DNA of 64,000 nucleotides from Shinella fusca (GCF_014203155.1 NZ_JACHIK010000009.1:62001-126000), one strand, 5' to 3'. Shown: positions 33,191 through 43,579, counted from the stretch's first letter. The notes: generated by a model not told the origin, from the letters alone. Numbers and translations are program-made.

Positions 33191-33250
33191 GCGGCCCTTT
33201 AGCGACTTGTTTAACGTGGCTGCAAGCCGGCCGGCCAAATCACCACGGTC
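33191..33250 (-). ncRNA. SAM-II riboswitch upstream of metA
   Basis: On the minus strand the block CGTGGTGATTTG, GCCGGCCGGCTTGCAGCCACG, TTAAACAAG and TCGCTAAAGGG is the alphaproteobacterial SAM-II (metA motif) pseudoknot, with all its conserved segments in order. It lies about 70 bp before the metA start and would repress metA when S-adenosylmethionine is high. Confidence 0.93.
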
Positions 33251-33290
33251 TCCTTGATAGCGCTACTTCAAACGCGAATCAATCGGCGCA

Positions 33291-33325
33291 GCAAGGCCCG
33301 GATGCGGGCGGCATCCGGGCCTTGC
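33291..33325 (-). terminator. Strong hairpin after the small secreted protein gene
   Basis: A 15-bp perfect inverted repeat (GCAAGGCCCGGATGC, 5-nt loop, GCATCCGGGCCTTGC) lies 22 bp after the stop of the 72-aa gene. There is no T tract, so termination strength is uncertain. It separates that gene from the SAM-II leader. Confidence 0.65.
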
Positions 33326-33346
33326 GCTCGTCCGAGGCGAAAGGGC

Positions 33347-33565
33347 TCAGTAATAGCCGTAGTGCTTGTTCTTGATGATGATCTTCACGCCGTGGTAGCC
33401 GCCGTAGTGCTTCCGGTGCGGATGGTAGCTGTAGCCGTGATGCTTGTAGCCGTAGCCATAGCTCTTGTAGCCGTAGGAGCCGGCCTGCGAGGGGGCGGCG
33501 AAGGAAACGGCGGCGATGACGGCGACGACGACGGCGACGACGACGGAAACGATGACCTTGCGCAT
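33347..33565 (-). CDS. Small secreted Tyr/His/Gly-rich protein
   Basis: This 72-aa protein has a signal peptide (MRKVIVSVVVAVVVAVIAAVSFAAP, cleavage probably after AAPSQA). A mature ~43 residues of repeated Gly-Tyr, Lys-Tyr and His follow, for example YGYKSYGYGYKHHGY, ending KNKHYGYY. It is low-complexity and may bind metal or polysaccharide; similar short Tyr/His-rich secreted peptides are common but uncharacterised in rhizobia. The upstream AGGAGAGTCTC is a good ribosome site. Confidence 0.8.
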   Translation of the reverse strand: MRKVIVSVVVAVVVAVIAAVSFAAPSQAGSYGYKSYGYGYKHHGYSYHPHRKHYGGYHGVKIIIKNKHYGYY

Positions 33566-33761
33566 GAGACTCTCCTGATCTCCCGGTTGCAGGATGAGTT
33601 CCCCTCATCCAGTGATCAGACTTTCCCATAGGAGCGAGGCCGGCGCTGTTCCGGCGGGAACAGGGTGCCTTAACATACCCTCTTCGTCGTCATCCTGGGG
33701 CTTGTGTGGAGAAGAAGTGGTGGGCCGGTGGCTGGCGAACGTCGCCCGGTCCAGTGCCACC

Positions 33762-34202
33762 CTACCGCCGGATCCGCGTCGACAGGATGATCGACGATAG
33801 CGTGCGCTCGACGCCGTCGATGGCGCCGATGCGGTCTATGAGGTGGTCGAGCTCGGCGATGGAGGCCGCTTCGACGACGGCGATGAGGTCGAAGCTGCCG
33901 CTGACCGAATGGAGCGTGCGCACGGCCGAGATGGCGTGCAGTTCCGTGGTGATGCGCGCCAGCGTCTTCGGGGCGATGGTGATGAGGACATGGGCCTTCA
34001 CCATGCCGCTCTCGTAGGCGTCGGAAAGTTTCACGCCGTAGCCGGCGATCACGCCGTCCCGCTCCAGCCGATCGATCTTCGCCTGCACGGTCGTGCGGGA
34101 AAGGCCGAGCCTGCGGGCGATGGTCGCGGTCTGCTCGCGGGCGTTCTCGCTGAGGATGGCAAGCAGCTCCCGATCCTTGGCGCCTAGCGTCGAAATGCTC
34201 AT
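33762..34202 (-). CDS. Lrp/AsnC-family transcriptional regulator
   Basis: This protein of about 146 aa has an N-terminal HTH (DRELLAILSENAREQTATIARRLGLSRTTVQAKIDRLE) and a C-terminal ligand-binding RAM domain (VSGSFDLIAVVEAASI). ATG 34202 or GTG 34208 are both possible starts. It is divergent from the saccharopine-dehydrogenase-like gene with a ~110-bp shared region, so it is a good candidate regulator of lysine degradation. Confidence 0.92.
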   Translation of the reverse strand: MSISTLGAKDRELLAILSENAREQTATIARRLGLSRTTVQAKIDRLERDGVIAGYGVKLSDAYESGMVKAHVLITIAPKTLARITTELHAISAVRTLHSVSGSFDLIAVVEAASIAELDHLIDRIGAIDGVERTLSSIILSTRIRR

Positions 34203-34314
34203 TTTCACCGTCGTTCTGCCGATATTGATAACGCATTATGGCAGATGCGGCGCTTTAAATCGACAGGCCCCGCCGTCAAAATAAGCGCATCAATTCATGC
34301 CGGAGGGAAATCAC

Positions 34315-35415
34315 ATGAAGGACATCGTCGTCATCGGCGCAGGCAAGATCGGCTCGACCATCGCGCGCATGCTGGCCCATAGCGGGGACTACCGCGTCAC
34401 CGTCGCGGACCGTTCGGAAGACCAGCTTGCCGCCATCGAGCGCCACGCCGCCGTTTCCACCGCCGTCGTCGACATCGCCGATGCCGCCGCCATGAAGGCG
34501 CTGCTCACCGGCAAGTTCGCCGTTCTCTCGGCTGCGCCCTATCACCTGACGGTCGCCATCGCGGAAGCCGCCGCCGCTGCGGGCGTCCACTATCTCGACC
34601 TTACGGAAGACGTCGAATCCACCCGCCAGGTCAAGCGCATCGCCGAAAACGCCACGACGGCCTTCATTCCCCAGTGCGGCCTTGCGCCGGGCTTCATCTC
34701 TATCGTCGCCAACGACCTTGCCAGCCGCTTCGACACGCTCGACAGCGTGCGCATGCGCGTCGGCGCCCTGCCGCAGTACCCCTCCAACGCGCTCAACTAC
34801 AACCTGACCTGGAGCACGGACGGCGTCATCAACGAATATATCGAGCCCTGCGAAGCCATCGTCGAAAGCGCTCTGATCGAGGTCCCGGCGCTGGAAGAGC
34901 GCGAGGAGTTCTCGCTCGACGGCGTGACCTACGAGGCCTTCAACACCTCGGGCGGCCTCGGCACGCTCTGCGAGACGCTGAAGGGCAAGGTGCGCACGCT
35001 GAACTACAAGACGATCCGCTATCCGGGCCATGCCGCCATCATGAAGGCGCTGCTCAACGACCTCGGCCTGCGCCATCGCCGCGAAGTCCTGAAAGACATC
35101 TTCGAGAACGCGCTTCCGACCACCACGCAGGACGTCGTCATCATCTTCGTGACCGTTTCGGGCCGCAAGAACGGCCGCCTGATCCAGGAAACCTACGCCA
35201 ACAAGGTCTACAGCGCCCCGGTCGCCGGCAGCCTGCATTCGGCGATCCAGATCACGACGGCCGGCTCGATCTGCGCCGTGCTCGACATGCTCGCCGACGG
35301 CTCGCTGCGCGCGAAGGGCTTCGTCCGCCAGGAAGAAATCGCCCTCGACGCCTTCCTCGCCAACCGCTTCGGCCACTACTACGCCCAGGAGCATCACGGC
35401 GCCCGCGCCGCCTGA
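34315..35415 (+). CDS. Saccharopine dehydrogenase-family protein
   Basis: This 366-aa NAD(P)-binding oxidoreductase has an N-terminal Rossmann motif (VVIGAGKIGSTIARML) followed by YLDLTEDVE and PQCGLAPGFISIVAND, characteristic of saccharopine reductase/dehydrogenase proteins. ATG 34315 is preceded by GGAGGGAAATC. It is next to an Lrp regulator and across from aminotransferase, ALDH7, D2HGDH and DUF1338 genes. A step of lysine degradation (saccharopine to aminoadipate semialdehyde) is therefore the likely role. The exact reaction is inferred from context. Confidence 0.88.
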   Translation: MKDIVVIGAGKIGSTIARMLAHSGDYRVTVADRSEDQLAAIERHAAVSTAVVDIADAAAMKALLTGKFAVLSAAPYHLTVAIAEAAAAAGVHYLDLTEDVESTRQVKRIAENATTAFIPQCGLAPGFISIVANDLASRFDTLDSVRMRVGALPQYPSNALNYNLTWSTDGVINEYIEPCEAIVESALIEVPALEEREEFSLDGVTYEAFNTSGGLGTLCETLKGKVRTLNYKTIRYPGHAAIMKALLNDLGLRHRREVLKDIFENALPTTTQDVVIIFVTVSGRKNGRLIQETYANKVYSAPVAGSLHSAIQITTAGSICAVLDMLADGSLRAKGFVRQEEIALDAFLANRFGHYYAQEHHGARAA

Positions 35416-35432
35416 TTTCCCACACTCTTCAA

Positions 35433-35455
35433 ACGCCCCGGACCGGCCGGGGCGT
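35433..35455 (+). terminator. Terminator of the saccharopine-dehydrogenase-like gene
   Basis: ACGCCCCGG, a 5-nt loop and CCGGGGCGT are followed by TTTTCGTT, 17 bp after the stop. This is a standard intrinsic terminator. Confidence 0.85.
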
Positions 35456-35518
35456 TTTCGTTCGTGGCCCGGCCGCGGGGAAGCAAAGAACGCCGCAAAG
35501 GCGCGGAGCAATAAAAAT

Positions 35519-35538
35519 GGGGCCTCTCGCGAGGCCCC
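35519..35538. terminator. Bidirectional terminator before the aminotransferase end
   Basis: GGGGCCTC-TCGC-GAGGCCCC is flanked by TTTTCTTTT on one side and by ATTTTTATT on the other strand. It terminates the minus-strand aminotransferase operon (stop at 35569) and can act on read-through from the left. Confidence 0.85.
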
Positions 35539-35568
35539 TTTTCTTTTGCCGGCTTGCTTTGCGGTGGC

Positions 35569-36807
<1,239 letters not shown>

Positions 36808-38331
36808 TTACTCGATATCGAAGGAGACGCCCTGGGCGAGCGGCAGGGCCTTCGAATAGTTCACCGTGTTGGTGGAGCGGCGCATATAGGCCTTCCAGGC
36901 GTCGGAGCCGGATTCGCGTCCGCCGCCGGTTTCCTTCTCGCCGCCGAACGCGCCGCCGATCTCGGCGCCCGAGGTGCCGATGTTGACGTTGGCGATGCCG
37001 CAATCCGAGCCGTCGGCCGACAGGAAGCGCTCGGCTTCCTGCACGTTGAGCGTGAAGATGGAGGAGGAGAGGCCGGCCGAGACGGCGTTGTGGTCGTCCA
37101 GAACGGCGTCGAAGTCGGAATATTTCATGACGTAGAGGATCGGCGCGAAGGTCTCTTCGAGAACGGGGCCGGCCTGCTTGGGCATTTCGACGATGGCGGG
37201 CTTGACGTAGTAGGCCGTGTCCTTGCCGGCCTCAGCAACGCGCTCGCCGCCGGTGACGGTGCCGCCCTCGGCCCTGGCCGCTGCCAGCGCCTTCTGCATG
37301 TTGTCGAAGGCCTGCTTGTCGACGAGCGGGCCGACGAGGGCGGAGGTCTCCAGCGGGTTGCCGACGGAAACGCTCGTATAGGCCTTCTTCAGGCGCGGCA
37401 CGAGCTGGTCGTAGACGCTGTCATGCACGAAGAGGCGGCGCAGCGTCGTGCAGCGCTGGCCGGCGGTGCCCATGGCGCCGAAGGCGATGGCGCGCAGCGC
37501 CATGTCGAGGTCGGCGGACGGGCAGACGATGCCGGCATTGTTGCCGCCGAGCTCGAGGATCGAGCGGGCGAAACGCTTTGCGAGGCGCGGGCCGACTTCC
37601 TTGCCCATGCGGGTGGAGCCGGTGGCCGAGACGAGGGCGACCTTGGAATTGTCGACAAGGGCTTCGCCGATGGCGCGGTCGCCGATGAGGACCTGGCTGA
37701 GGTTCGCCGGGGCATCGCCGAAGCGGGCAAGGGCGCGCTCGAAGATCGCCTGGCAGGCGAGCGCCGTCAGCGGGGTCTTTTCGGACGGCTTCCAGACGAT
37801 GGAATTGCCGGCGACGAGCGCGAGCGCGGCGTTCCACGACCAGACGGCGACCGGGAAGTTGAAGGCCGAGATGATGCCGACGACGCCGAGCGGGTGCCAG
37901 GTCTCCATCATGCGGTGGCCGGGGCGCTCGGTGGCGATGGTGAGGCCGTAGAGCTGGCGGGAAAGGCCGACGGCGAAATCGCAGATGTCGATCATTTCCT
38001 GCACTTCGCCGAGGCCTTCGGAGGTGATCTTGCCGGCCTCGATGGAGACGAGGCGGCCGAGATCGGCCTTGGACGCGCGCAGTTCCTCGCCGAGCAGGCG
38101 CACGAGCTCGCCGCGCTTGGGGGCGGGCACGAGGCGCCAGGCCTTGAAGGCTTCGTGGGCGGCGTCGATCGCCTTGTCGGTCCCGGCGGCGGAAACCGTC
38201 TTCAGCTTGCCGATTTCCTCGCCGCTGACCGGGCTGTAGGAGGCCATACCGCCACCCTGCCAGGCGGAGCGGGCGACGCCCAGCTTGTCGAGAAGGGCTT
38301 CGGTTTCCTTTTTCACGTCGACTTTCGTCAT
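36808..38331 (-). CDS. amaB: ALDH7-type aldehyde dehydrogenase (aminoadipate semialdehyde / piperideine-6-carboxylate)
   Basis: This is a 507-aa NAD-dependent aldehyde dehydrogenase. The NAD site (AFNFPVAVWSWN, KPSEKTP), the catalytic Glu (LELGGNNAGI) and the catalytic Cys (GTAGQRCTTLRRLFVH) are all present. The GQRCTTLRRL form and the N-terminal YSPVSGEEIGKL are typical of the ALDH7/AmaB group. It would oxidise aminoadipate semialdehyde (in equilibrium with piperideine-6-carboxylate) to 2-aminoadipate. It is in the same operon as the D2HGDH, DUF1338 and aminotransferase genes. Confidence 0.9.
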   Translation of the reverse strand: MTKVDVKKETEALLDKLGVARSAWQGGGMASYSPVSGEEIGKLKTVSAAGTDKAIDAAHEAFKAWRLVPAPKRGELVRLLGEELRASKADLGRLVSIEAGKITSEGLGEVQEMIDICDFAVGLSRQLYGLTIATERPGHRMMETWHPLGVVGIISAFNFPVAVWSWNAALALVAGNSIVWKPSEKTPLTALACQAIFERALARFGDAPANLSQVLIGDRAIGEALVDNSKVALVSATGSTRMGKEVGPRLAKRFARSILELGGNNAGIVCPSADLDMALRAIAFGAMGTAGQRCTTLRRLFVHDSVYDQLVPRLKKAYTSVSVGNPLETSALVGPLVDKQAFDNMQKALAAARAEGGTVTGGERVAEAGKDTAYYVKPAIVEMPKQAGPVLEETFAPILYVMKYSDFDAVLDDHNAVSAGLSSSIFTLNVQEAERFLSADGSDCGIANVNIGTSGAEIGGAFGGEKETGGGRESGSDAWKAYMRRSTNTVNYSKALPLAQGVSFDIE

Positions 38332-38352
38332 CGGGTATCTCCCTGTTGTCTC

Positions 38353-39768
38353 TCAGAAGGTCATGGTGCCGAGCGGGCCCGGCGAGGTGATGGTTTTGAG
38401 CCCGGCCGCAAGCGCGCGGATTTTTTCCGGGGTGTATTGGTCGTAGAAAACCTGGTTCTTGCGGCCGATGCCGTGTTCTGCCGAAAAGCTGCCGCCGAAA
38501 CCCTCGACCGCGACGGTGAAGACCCACGCGCGCAGGTCCGCCTCGAAATCGGGATCGGCAAGGCGCGGGTCGTCTTTCGCGACGACGAGGTTGAAGTGGA
38601 CGCCGCCGTCGCCGATATGGCCGAAGTCGCAGATCGTCACGTCCTCGAAGTGGTCCGGCATTTCCGCCTTCATATGGGCGAGGAAGGGCATGATGTCACC
38701 CCGGCGGAAGGACAGATCGAAGGCGATCAATCGCCCGCTATGCTTCACACCTTCGGAGAGTGCATGGCGCAGCGCCCAGATCTCGTGTGGCGGGCCGACG
38801 AAGGCGTCCGTAAGCGGCGCGCCCTCCTGTTCCCAGATCGCGGCCAGAACCTCTTCCAGCACGGCGTCGAGCGGCTGTTCGCCTTCGCGCGGCGAGGTGG
38901 AGCGGGAGATTTCCGCGAGGATGACGAAATCCGGCACCACGCCGCCCTGGAAGGGATTGCGCAGCGAGGGCACATGGTCGAGCGCGGCGCGAACGGCATT
39001 GCCGGACATGCCCTCGAAGGCGGAAAGGTAGCTGCCGAGCGCGTCTTCCATGGCGACGAGCAGCGTTGCGACCGCTTCGGGCGAGGCCGGCACGAGCAGG
39101 GCGGTCGCGGACTGTTTTGGCGCAGGCTCCAGATTGAGGACGCATTCGGTGATGATGCCGAAGGCGCCCGTGGTGCCGATGAAGAGCTGCTTCCAGTCGA
39201 TGCCGGTATTGTTCTTGCGCAGGTCCGAGGAAAGGTCGAGCACGGTGCCGGCCTCGTCGGCGAGGACGACGGTGAGGCCGAGCGTGTTGCGGCGCACGTC
39301 CCCGTAGCGCAGGAACCGCGAGCCGCCGGTGTTCGTGGCGATCATGCCGCCGAGGCGGGGATCGGCGCCGAGGTCGATGGGGAAGAACAGGCCGCTCTCC
39401 TCCAGCCGGCCGTTGAGGTCGGAAAGGCGCAGGCCTGCACCGGCCTTCACCGAGCGGTTCACGAGGTCGAGTGCGAAGGGCGCGGTCAGGCGGTCGAGGC
39501 TGAGAATGCCCTGAAGGCCGCTGTCGTCGGGCGTCGAGCCGGAGACGAGGCCGGTATTGCCGGACTGCGGCACCAGCGCGATGCCGTTCCTCACGCAATA
39601 GGAAACGACGGCGGAGGTTTCCGCTGTCGAGGCCGGGCGGGCGACGAAGGCGGCGCGGCCCTTGTCATAGCGCGCGCCGGTCTCGTAGGCCGCCATGTCG
39701 GATCCGGTGAGAAGGCCCTTCTCGCCGGTGATACCCTTCAGCGCTTCGATATGGCGTGCCTCGATCAT
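38353..39768 (-). CDS. FAD-linked D-2-hydroxyglutarate dehydrogenase
   Basis: This ~471-aa FAD-binding type-4 oxidase has VPQSGNTGLVSGSTPDD, IATNTGGSRFLRYGDVRRNTLGL (FAD-binding landmarks) and the C-terminal EHGIGRKN with the metal-binding GDGGVHFN. It oxidises D-2-hydroxyglutarate to 2-oxoglutarate. ATG 39768 is used; a GTG 5 codons earlier overlaps the DUF1338 stop. It follows the DUF1338 gene, whose product is D-2-hydroxyglutarate, so the two steps are adjacent in gene order. Confidence 0.93.
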   Translation of the reverse strand: MIEARHIEALKGITGEKGLLTGSDMAAYETGARYDKGRAAFVARPASTAETSAVVSYCVRNGIALVPQSGNTGLVSGSTPDDSGLQGILSLDRLTAPFALDLVNRSVKAGAGLRLSDLNGRLEESGLFFPIDLGADPRLGGMIATNTGGSRFLRYGDVRRNTLGLTVVLADEAGTVLDLSSDLRKNNTGIDWKQLFIGTTGAFGIITECVLNLEPAPKQSATALLVPASPEAVATLLVAMEDALGSYLSAFEGMSGNAVRAALDHVPSLRNPFQGGVVPDFVILAEISRSTSPREGEQPLDAVLEEVLAAIWEQEGAPLTDAFVGPPHEIWALRHALSEGVKHSGRLIAFDLSFRRGDIMPFLAHMKAEMPDHFEDVTICDFGHIGDGGVHFNLVVAKDDPRLADPDFEADLRAWVFTVAVEGFGGSFSAEHGIGRKNQVFYDQYTPEKIRALAAGLKTITSPGPLGTMTF

Positions 39769-39779
39769 GCTTTCGTCCG

Positions 39780-41177
39780 TCACTCCGCGGCGGCAGCCAT
39801 GTTGACGATGCCGAGGCACATTTCAAGCGAGGCGCGCTCGATGCCGGCATAATGGGCGAATTCGTCCAGCACGCTTGCGCCGAGGTCGCGCTCGAACATC
39901 ACCTGGTTGGGGCTGGCGACGAAATCCTGCGTCGCGTCGTCGCCGAGGTTCGACTGGAAGATGCCGGCCGCGCTGACCGGCAGGAAGTCCTCGTAGACGA
40001 TCGGATCGAACTGGATGAGGCCGGCTTCGATGGCGGTTTCGAGGTCGGCATTGCGGCCGGTGACGGCCTTGCCCTTTTCCGTCAGCGAATAGCGGAAGTA
40101 GCCGAGGCGCGCCTTGCGGATGCCGTCCCAATCGTCCGGGAAGGCCTTGAAGACGTCGGCGAGCGCGGCTTCGTATTCGGCGGCATTCGAGCCGTCGGCG
40201 GCCGGGCGCACGTGGGCGCGGGTCTCGGCAAGCAGCCGGTCGTAGAGCGCGCGGCCCTTCGGCGTCAGCGCGATGCCGCGCTGCTCGATCTCGCCGAAGC
40301 GGGCCGTGTGCGAGCCCTTCTGCCAGCTTCCGTCCTCGCCGATGAAGGAGACGGCCTCCTCCAGCGCCTTGAACGAGGTCTGACGCAGGAGGATCGGGCA
40401 CTTGCGGGTCGGCGGGCCTTCGACGACGGCCTTGGGGGCGATGCCTTCCTGCGGCATCCGCGCCTGCACCTTGTCGATGTCGAGCGTGCGCGGCGTCAGG
40501 TGGTTGATGTGCGGGCCCTTGAAGGAGACGACGTCGGCGATCAGGCGGTGCGCGTCGTGCAGGCGCCGGTACAGGTCGGCGCTGACGATGGCGCGGTCGT
40601 GCCAGCGGAAGGTTTCGAGCGCTTCCGTGACGAAACGGGCGGCGTCGGTCTCGTTCAGGCCGCCGTCGCGCTCGGCCTTTTCCACGAGCCGGACGGCCTC
40701 GTCCGTGAAGATCCTGCGGGCCGCCAGAACCGCGGCGGCTTCTTCGCGCAGCGCCTCGTCCGCGATGAGGTCGAGGCGCAGCAGCGAGGTGAAGACGCGG
40801 AACGGATTGCGGCTGAGGCTTTCCGCGCCGACCGGCCGGAAGGCGGTGGAGTGGACGGGAACGCCGGCCGTCGAAAGGTCGTAGTAGCCGACCGGGGCCA
40901 TGCCCATGACGGCGAAGACGCGGCGCATCATGGAAAGCTCTTCCGGCGTGCCGAGGCGGATGGCGCCGTGGCGCTCCTCGGAGATGCGGTCGAGGGAATC
41001 GGTGGCTTCGAGCCGCGCCTTCATCTGCGGGTCGGCGGCGAGCGTCTTGTCGTTGACATCGGCGACCAGCGCCATCAGCGTGCCGTAGGCCGGAACCTCG
41101 TCCCGGTACATGGCGGACATGGCGGCAGAGAAACCGGAGCGGATCTCGTCCGCGCGAACATACGAATTTGCTTTCAT
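39780..41177 (-). CDS. hglS: DUF1338 2-oxoadipate dioxygenase/decarboxylase (HglS/YdcJ family)
   Basis: This 465-aa Fe(II) enzyme has family landmarks VPVHSTAFRP, the metal-ligand GPHINHLTPRTLDID (His residues), PTRKCPILLRQTSFKALEE and the C-terminal YEDFLPVSAAGIFQSNL. HglS proteins turn 2-oxoadipate into D-2-hydroxyglutarate in bacterial lysine catabolism. It is the first gene of the 41177-35569 operon. The start ATG 41177 is preferred by homology; upstream in-frame ATGs at 41192 and 41225 have no better ribosome site. Confidence 0.93.
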   Translation of the reverse strand: MKANSYVRADEIRSGFSAAMSAMYRDEVPAYGTLMALVADVNDKTLAADPQMKARLEATDSLDRISEERHGAIRLGTPEELSMMRRVFAVMGMAPVGYYDLSTAGVPVHSTAFRPVGAESLSRNPFRVFTSLLRLDLIADEALREEAAAVLAARRIFTDEAVRLVEKAERDGGLNETDAARFVTEALETFRWHDRAIVSADLYRRLHDAHRLIADVVSFKGPHINHLTPRTLDIDKVQARMPQEGIAPKAVVEGPPTRKCPILLRQTSFKALEEAVSFIGEDGSWQKGSHTARFGEIEQRGIALTPKGRALYDRLLAETRAHVRPAADGSNAAEYEAALADVFKAFPDDWDGIRKARLGYFRYSLTEKGKAVTGRNADLETAIEAGLIQFDPIVYEDFLPVSAAGIFQSNLGDDATQDFVASPNQVMFERDLGASVLDEFAHYAGIERASLEMCLGIVNMAAAAE

Positions 41178-41224
41178 GGGAAGCGGTCTCATCTTACAAG
41201 GGTGGAAGGCCCTGATCATTCTCA

Positions 41225-41247
41225 AAACGGATCATACCGGATCGTTT
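41225..41247. promoter_or_regulatory. Candidate operator between hglS and the LysR gene
   Basis: AAACGGATC-ATACC-GGATCGTTT forms an imperfect dyad with a GGATC direct repeat, in the 116-bp divergent promoter region. The position is right for a LysR-type regulator. Binding is inferred. Confidence 0.45.
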
Positions 41248-41293
41248 CCCCTAGCGATTGCGACCGTTCTGACTATGTTGATGCGAGGAATGA

Positions 41294-42187
41294 ATGAAGC
41301 TCAGTCGAAGGCTCATCCCGGACGTCACCACGCTGCAGGCGTTCGAATGCGCCGCGCGCCACGGCTCCTTCACGCAGGCCGCGCATGAACTGAACCTCAC
41401 CCAGAGCGCCGTCAGCCGGCAGATCAAGGACCTTGAGGAACAGCTCGGCGTCCTGCTCTTCGAGCGCGTGCGCCAGCGCGTCGTGCTCTCCGACGATGGC
41501 CGCCGGTTCCTTCCCGAAGTGAGGAAGCTCCTGCACCAGACGGAAGAGACCATGCTGCGCGCCATGGCCTCGGCCTCCTCCGAGCATAGCCTGTCCATCG
41601 CGACGCTGCCGACCTTCGGCAGCCGCTGGCTGACGCCGCGCATTCCGGGCTTCCTTGCCGAACATCCCGGCACGATCATCAACATCGCCTCGCGCTCCGC
41701 GCCGTTCGATTTCGACGAGGAGAATTTCGACCTCGCGATCCATTACGGCCAGCCCGTCTGGGCGCGCGCTGCCTGCTCCTATCTGTGCAGCGAGGAGATC
41801 CTGCCCGCGGCGAGCCCCGAGCTCCTGAAAGCCTGGAGCCCCTCCGAGCCGAAGGACCTGGAGGCGGCGCCGCTCCTTCATCTCGCCACGCGCCCCAAGC
41901 TCTGGGCGCAATGGTTCGACCTGAACGGCGGCTCGGCGGACACGGCTTATCGCGGCCACCGCTTCGACCAGTTCTCCATGGTGATCGAGTCCGCCGTCGC
42001 CGGCCTCGGCTTCGCGCTGCTGCCGAAATATCTCATCGAGCAGGAGCTTGCGCACGGGCGCCTTGCCGTCGTCTTCGACCGGCCGATGGAGACGGAAAAT
42101 AGCTATTATCTCGTCGTGCCCGAGGGCAAGCTGGAGAACCCGCTGAGCCAGGCCTTCCGGGCGTGGATCGCCAGGCAGGTTCCCTGA
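41294..42187 (+). CDS. LysR-family regulator of the lysine-degradation cluster
   Basis: This 297-aa protein has an N-terminal winged HTH (LQAFECAARHGSFTQAAHELNLTQSAVSRQIKDLE) and a periplasmic-binding-protein-like effector domain. It is transcribed divergently from hglS and is followed 110 bp later by the pipecolate-oxidase-like gene. That placement is the usual one for a local activator. The effector is likely a lysine or pipecolate intermediate. Confidence 0.93.
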   Translation: MKLSRRLIPDVTTLQAFECAARHGSFTQAAHELNLTQSAVSRQIKDLEEQLGVLLFERVRQRVVLSDDGRRFLPEVRKLLHQTEETMLRAMASASSEHSLSIATLPTFGSRWLTPRIPGFLAEHPGTIINIASRSAPFDFDEENFDLAIHYGQPVWARAACSYLCSEEILPAASPELLKAWSPSEPKDLEAAPLLHLATRPKLWAQWFDLNGGSADTAYRGHRFDQFSMVIESAVAGLGFALLPKYLIEQELAHGRLAVVFDRPMETENSYYLVVPEGKLENPLSQAFRAWIARQVP

Positions 42188-42295
42188 CGCCTTCATGCGG
42201 CGGGGGCATGACCCGGTTCTGATTTTTTGCTTTAGTCGTGGTGCCGCTTCGCCGATGGTGCGAGGATAATCCTCCTTCCGAAAAGACAGACCACC

Positions 42296-43579
42296 ATGCT
42301 CAACGACCCGCGCTCCCATGGCCTCTGGGAGATGACCGCTCCGGCTGCTCCTGAAACCGCATCCCTTTCCGGCACGGCGGAGGCGGATGTCGTCATCGTC
42401 GGCGGCGGCTTCACCGGCTTTTCCGCCGCGTTGCACCTTGCCGAGCGCGGCACGCGGGTGGTTCTTCTGGAAGGCGCGGAGATCGGCTACGGCGGCTCGG
42501 GCCGTAATGTCGGCCTCGTCAATGCCGGCATGTGGGTGATGCCCGACGAACTGCCGGGCGTCCTCGGCGATCTCTACGGCAGCCGGCTTCTCGAACTCCT
42601 CGGCAATGCGCCGCGCCTCGTCTTCGACCTCGTCGAAAAACATGCGATCGACTGCGAGATCAACCCGGCCGGCACGCTGCACTGCGCGGTCGGCCAATCC
42701 GGCCTCGACGAACTGAAGCAGCGCGCCGAACAATGGGCGCGGCGCGGCGCGCCGGTGCGCCTGCTCGATGCCGCCGAGACGGCCGCGAAGGTGGGTACGG
42801 AGGCCTATGCAGGCTCGCTCCTCGACATGCGCGCCGGCACGATCCAGCCGCTCGCCTATGTGCGCGGCCTTGCCCGCGCGGCGATGGCGGCCGGGGCAGA
42901 AGTCTTCACCGGCAGCCCGGTGACGGGCGCCGAGCGGACCGGCAAGCGCTGGAGCGTGAAGACGGCGCACGGGTCCGTCACGGCGGACTGGGTGGTCGTC
43001 GCCACCAATGCCTATACCGTTTCGCCGTGGAACGAGGTGCGGGCCGAGCTCGTGCACCTTCCCTATTTCAACTTCGCCACCGTGCCGCTTTCCGCCGAGA
43101 TGCAGGCGAGAATCCTGCCGGAAAGGCAGGGCGTGTGGGACACGAAGGAGGTGCTCTCTTCCTTCCGTTTCGACAAGCGCGGCCGGCTGGTCTTCGGCAG
43201 CGTCGGGGCGCTGCGCGGTTCGGGCACAGCCGTCCACAAGGCCTGGGCGCGGCGGGCGCTGAAGAAGCTCTTCCCCGCCATCGGCGACGTCGCCTTCGAG
43301 GCGGAATGGTACGGCAAGATCGGCATGACGACCGACAACCTGCCGCGTTTCCACCGCCTTGCCGAGAACGTCGTCGGCTTTTCCGGCTATAACGGCCGGG
43401 GCATCGCGCCCGGCACGGTCTTCGGTCGCACGCTCGCCGAGCTCGTTTCGGGCGCGATTACGGAAATGGACCTGCCGCTGCCGGTCACCGATGCCGAAGC
43501 CCAGTCGTTCCGGACGCTGCGCGAGGGTTATTACGAGCTCGGGGCGCAGGTCGCCCATTTCGCGGGCGCGCGCCTCTAG
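42296..43579 (+). CDS. FAD-dependent oxidoreductase, L-pipecolate oxidase-like
   Basis: This 427-aa DAO-family flavoprotein has VVIVGGGFTGFSAALHLAERG, then GYGGSGRNVGLVNAGMW (FAD-binding landmarks), with a C-terminal FSGYNGRGIAPGTVFGR. The AmaA L-pipecolate oxidase of Pseudomonas is of this type and is encoded beside amaB and a LysR gene. Here LysR, hglS and amaB-like genes are all adjacent. It would make piperideine-6-carboxylate from pipecolate. Other amines are possible substrates. Confidence 0.8.
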   Translation: MLNDPRSHGLWEMTAPAAPETASLSGTAEADVVIVGGGFTGFSAALHLAERGTRVVLLEGAEIGYGGSGRNVGLVNAGMWVMPDELPGVLGDLYGSRLLELLGNAPRLVFDLVEKHAIDCEINPAGTLHCAVGQSGLDELKQRAEQWARRGAPVRLLDAAETAAKVGTEAYAGSLLDMRAGTIQPLAYVRGLARAAMAAGAEVFTGSPVTGAERTGKRWSVKTAHGSVTADWVVVATNAYTVSPWNEVRAELVHLPYFNFATVPLSAEMQARILPERQGVWDTKEVLSSFRFDKRGRLVFGSVGALRGSGTAVHKAWARRALKKLFPAIGDVAFEAEWYGKIGMTTDNLPRFHRLAENVVGFSGYNGRGIAPGTVFGRTLAELVSGAITEMDLPLPVTDAEAQSFRTLREGYYELGAQVAHFAGARL

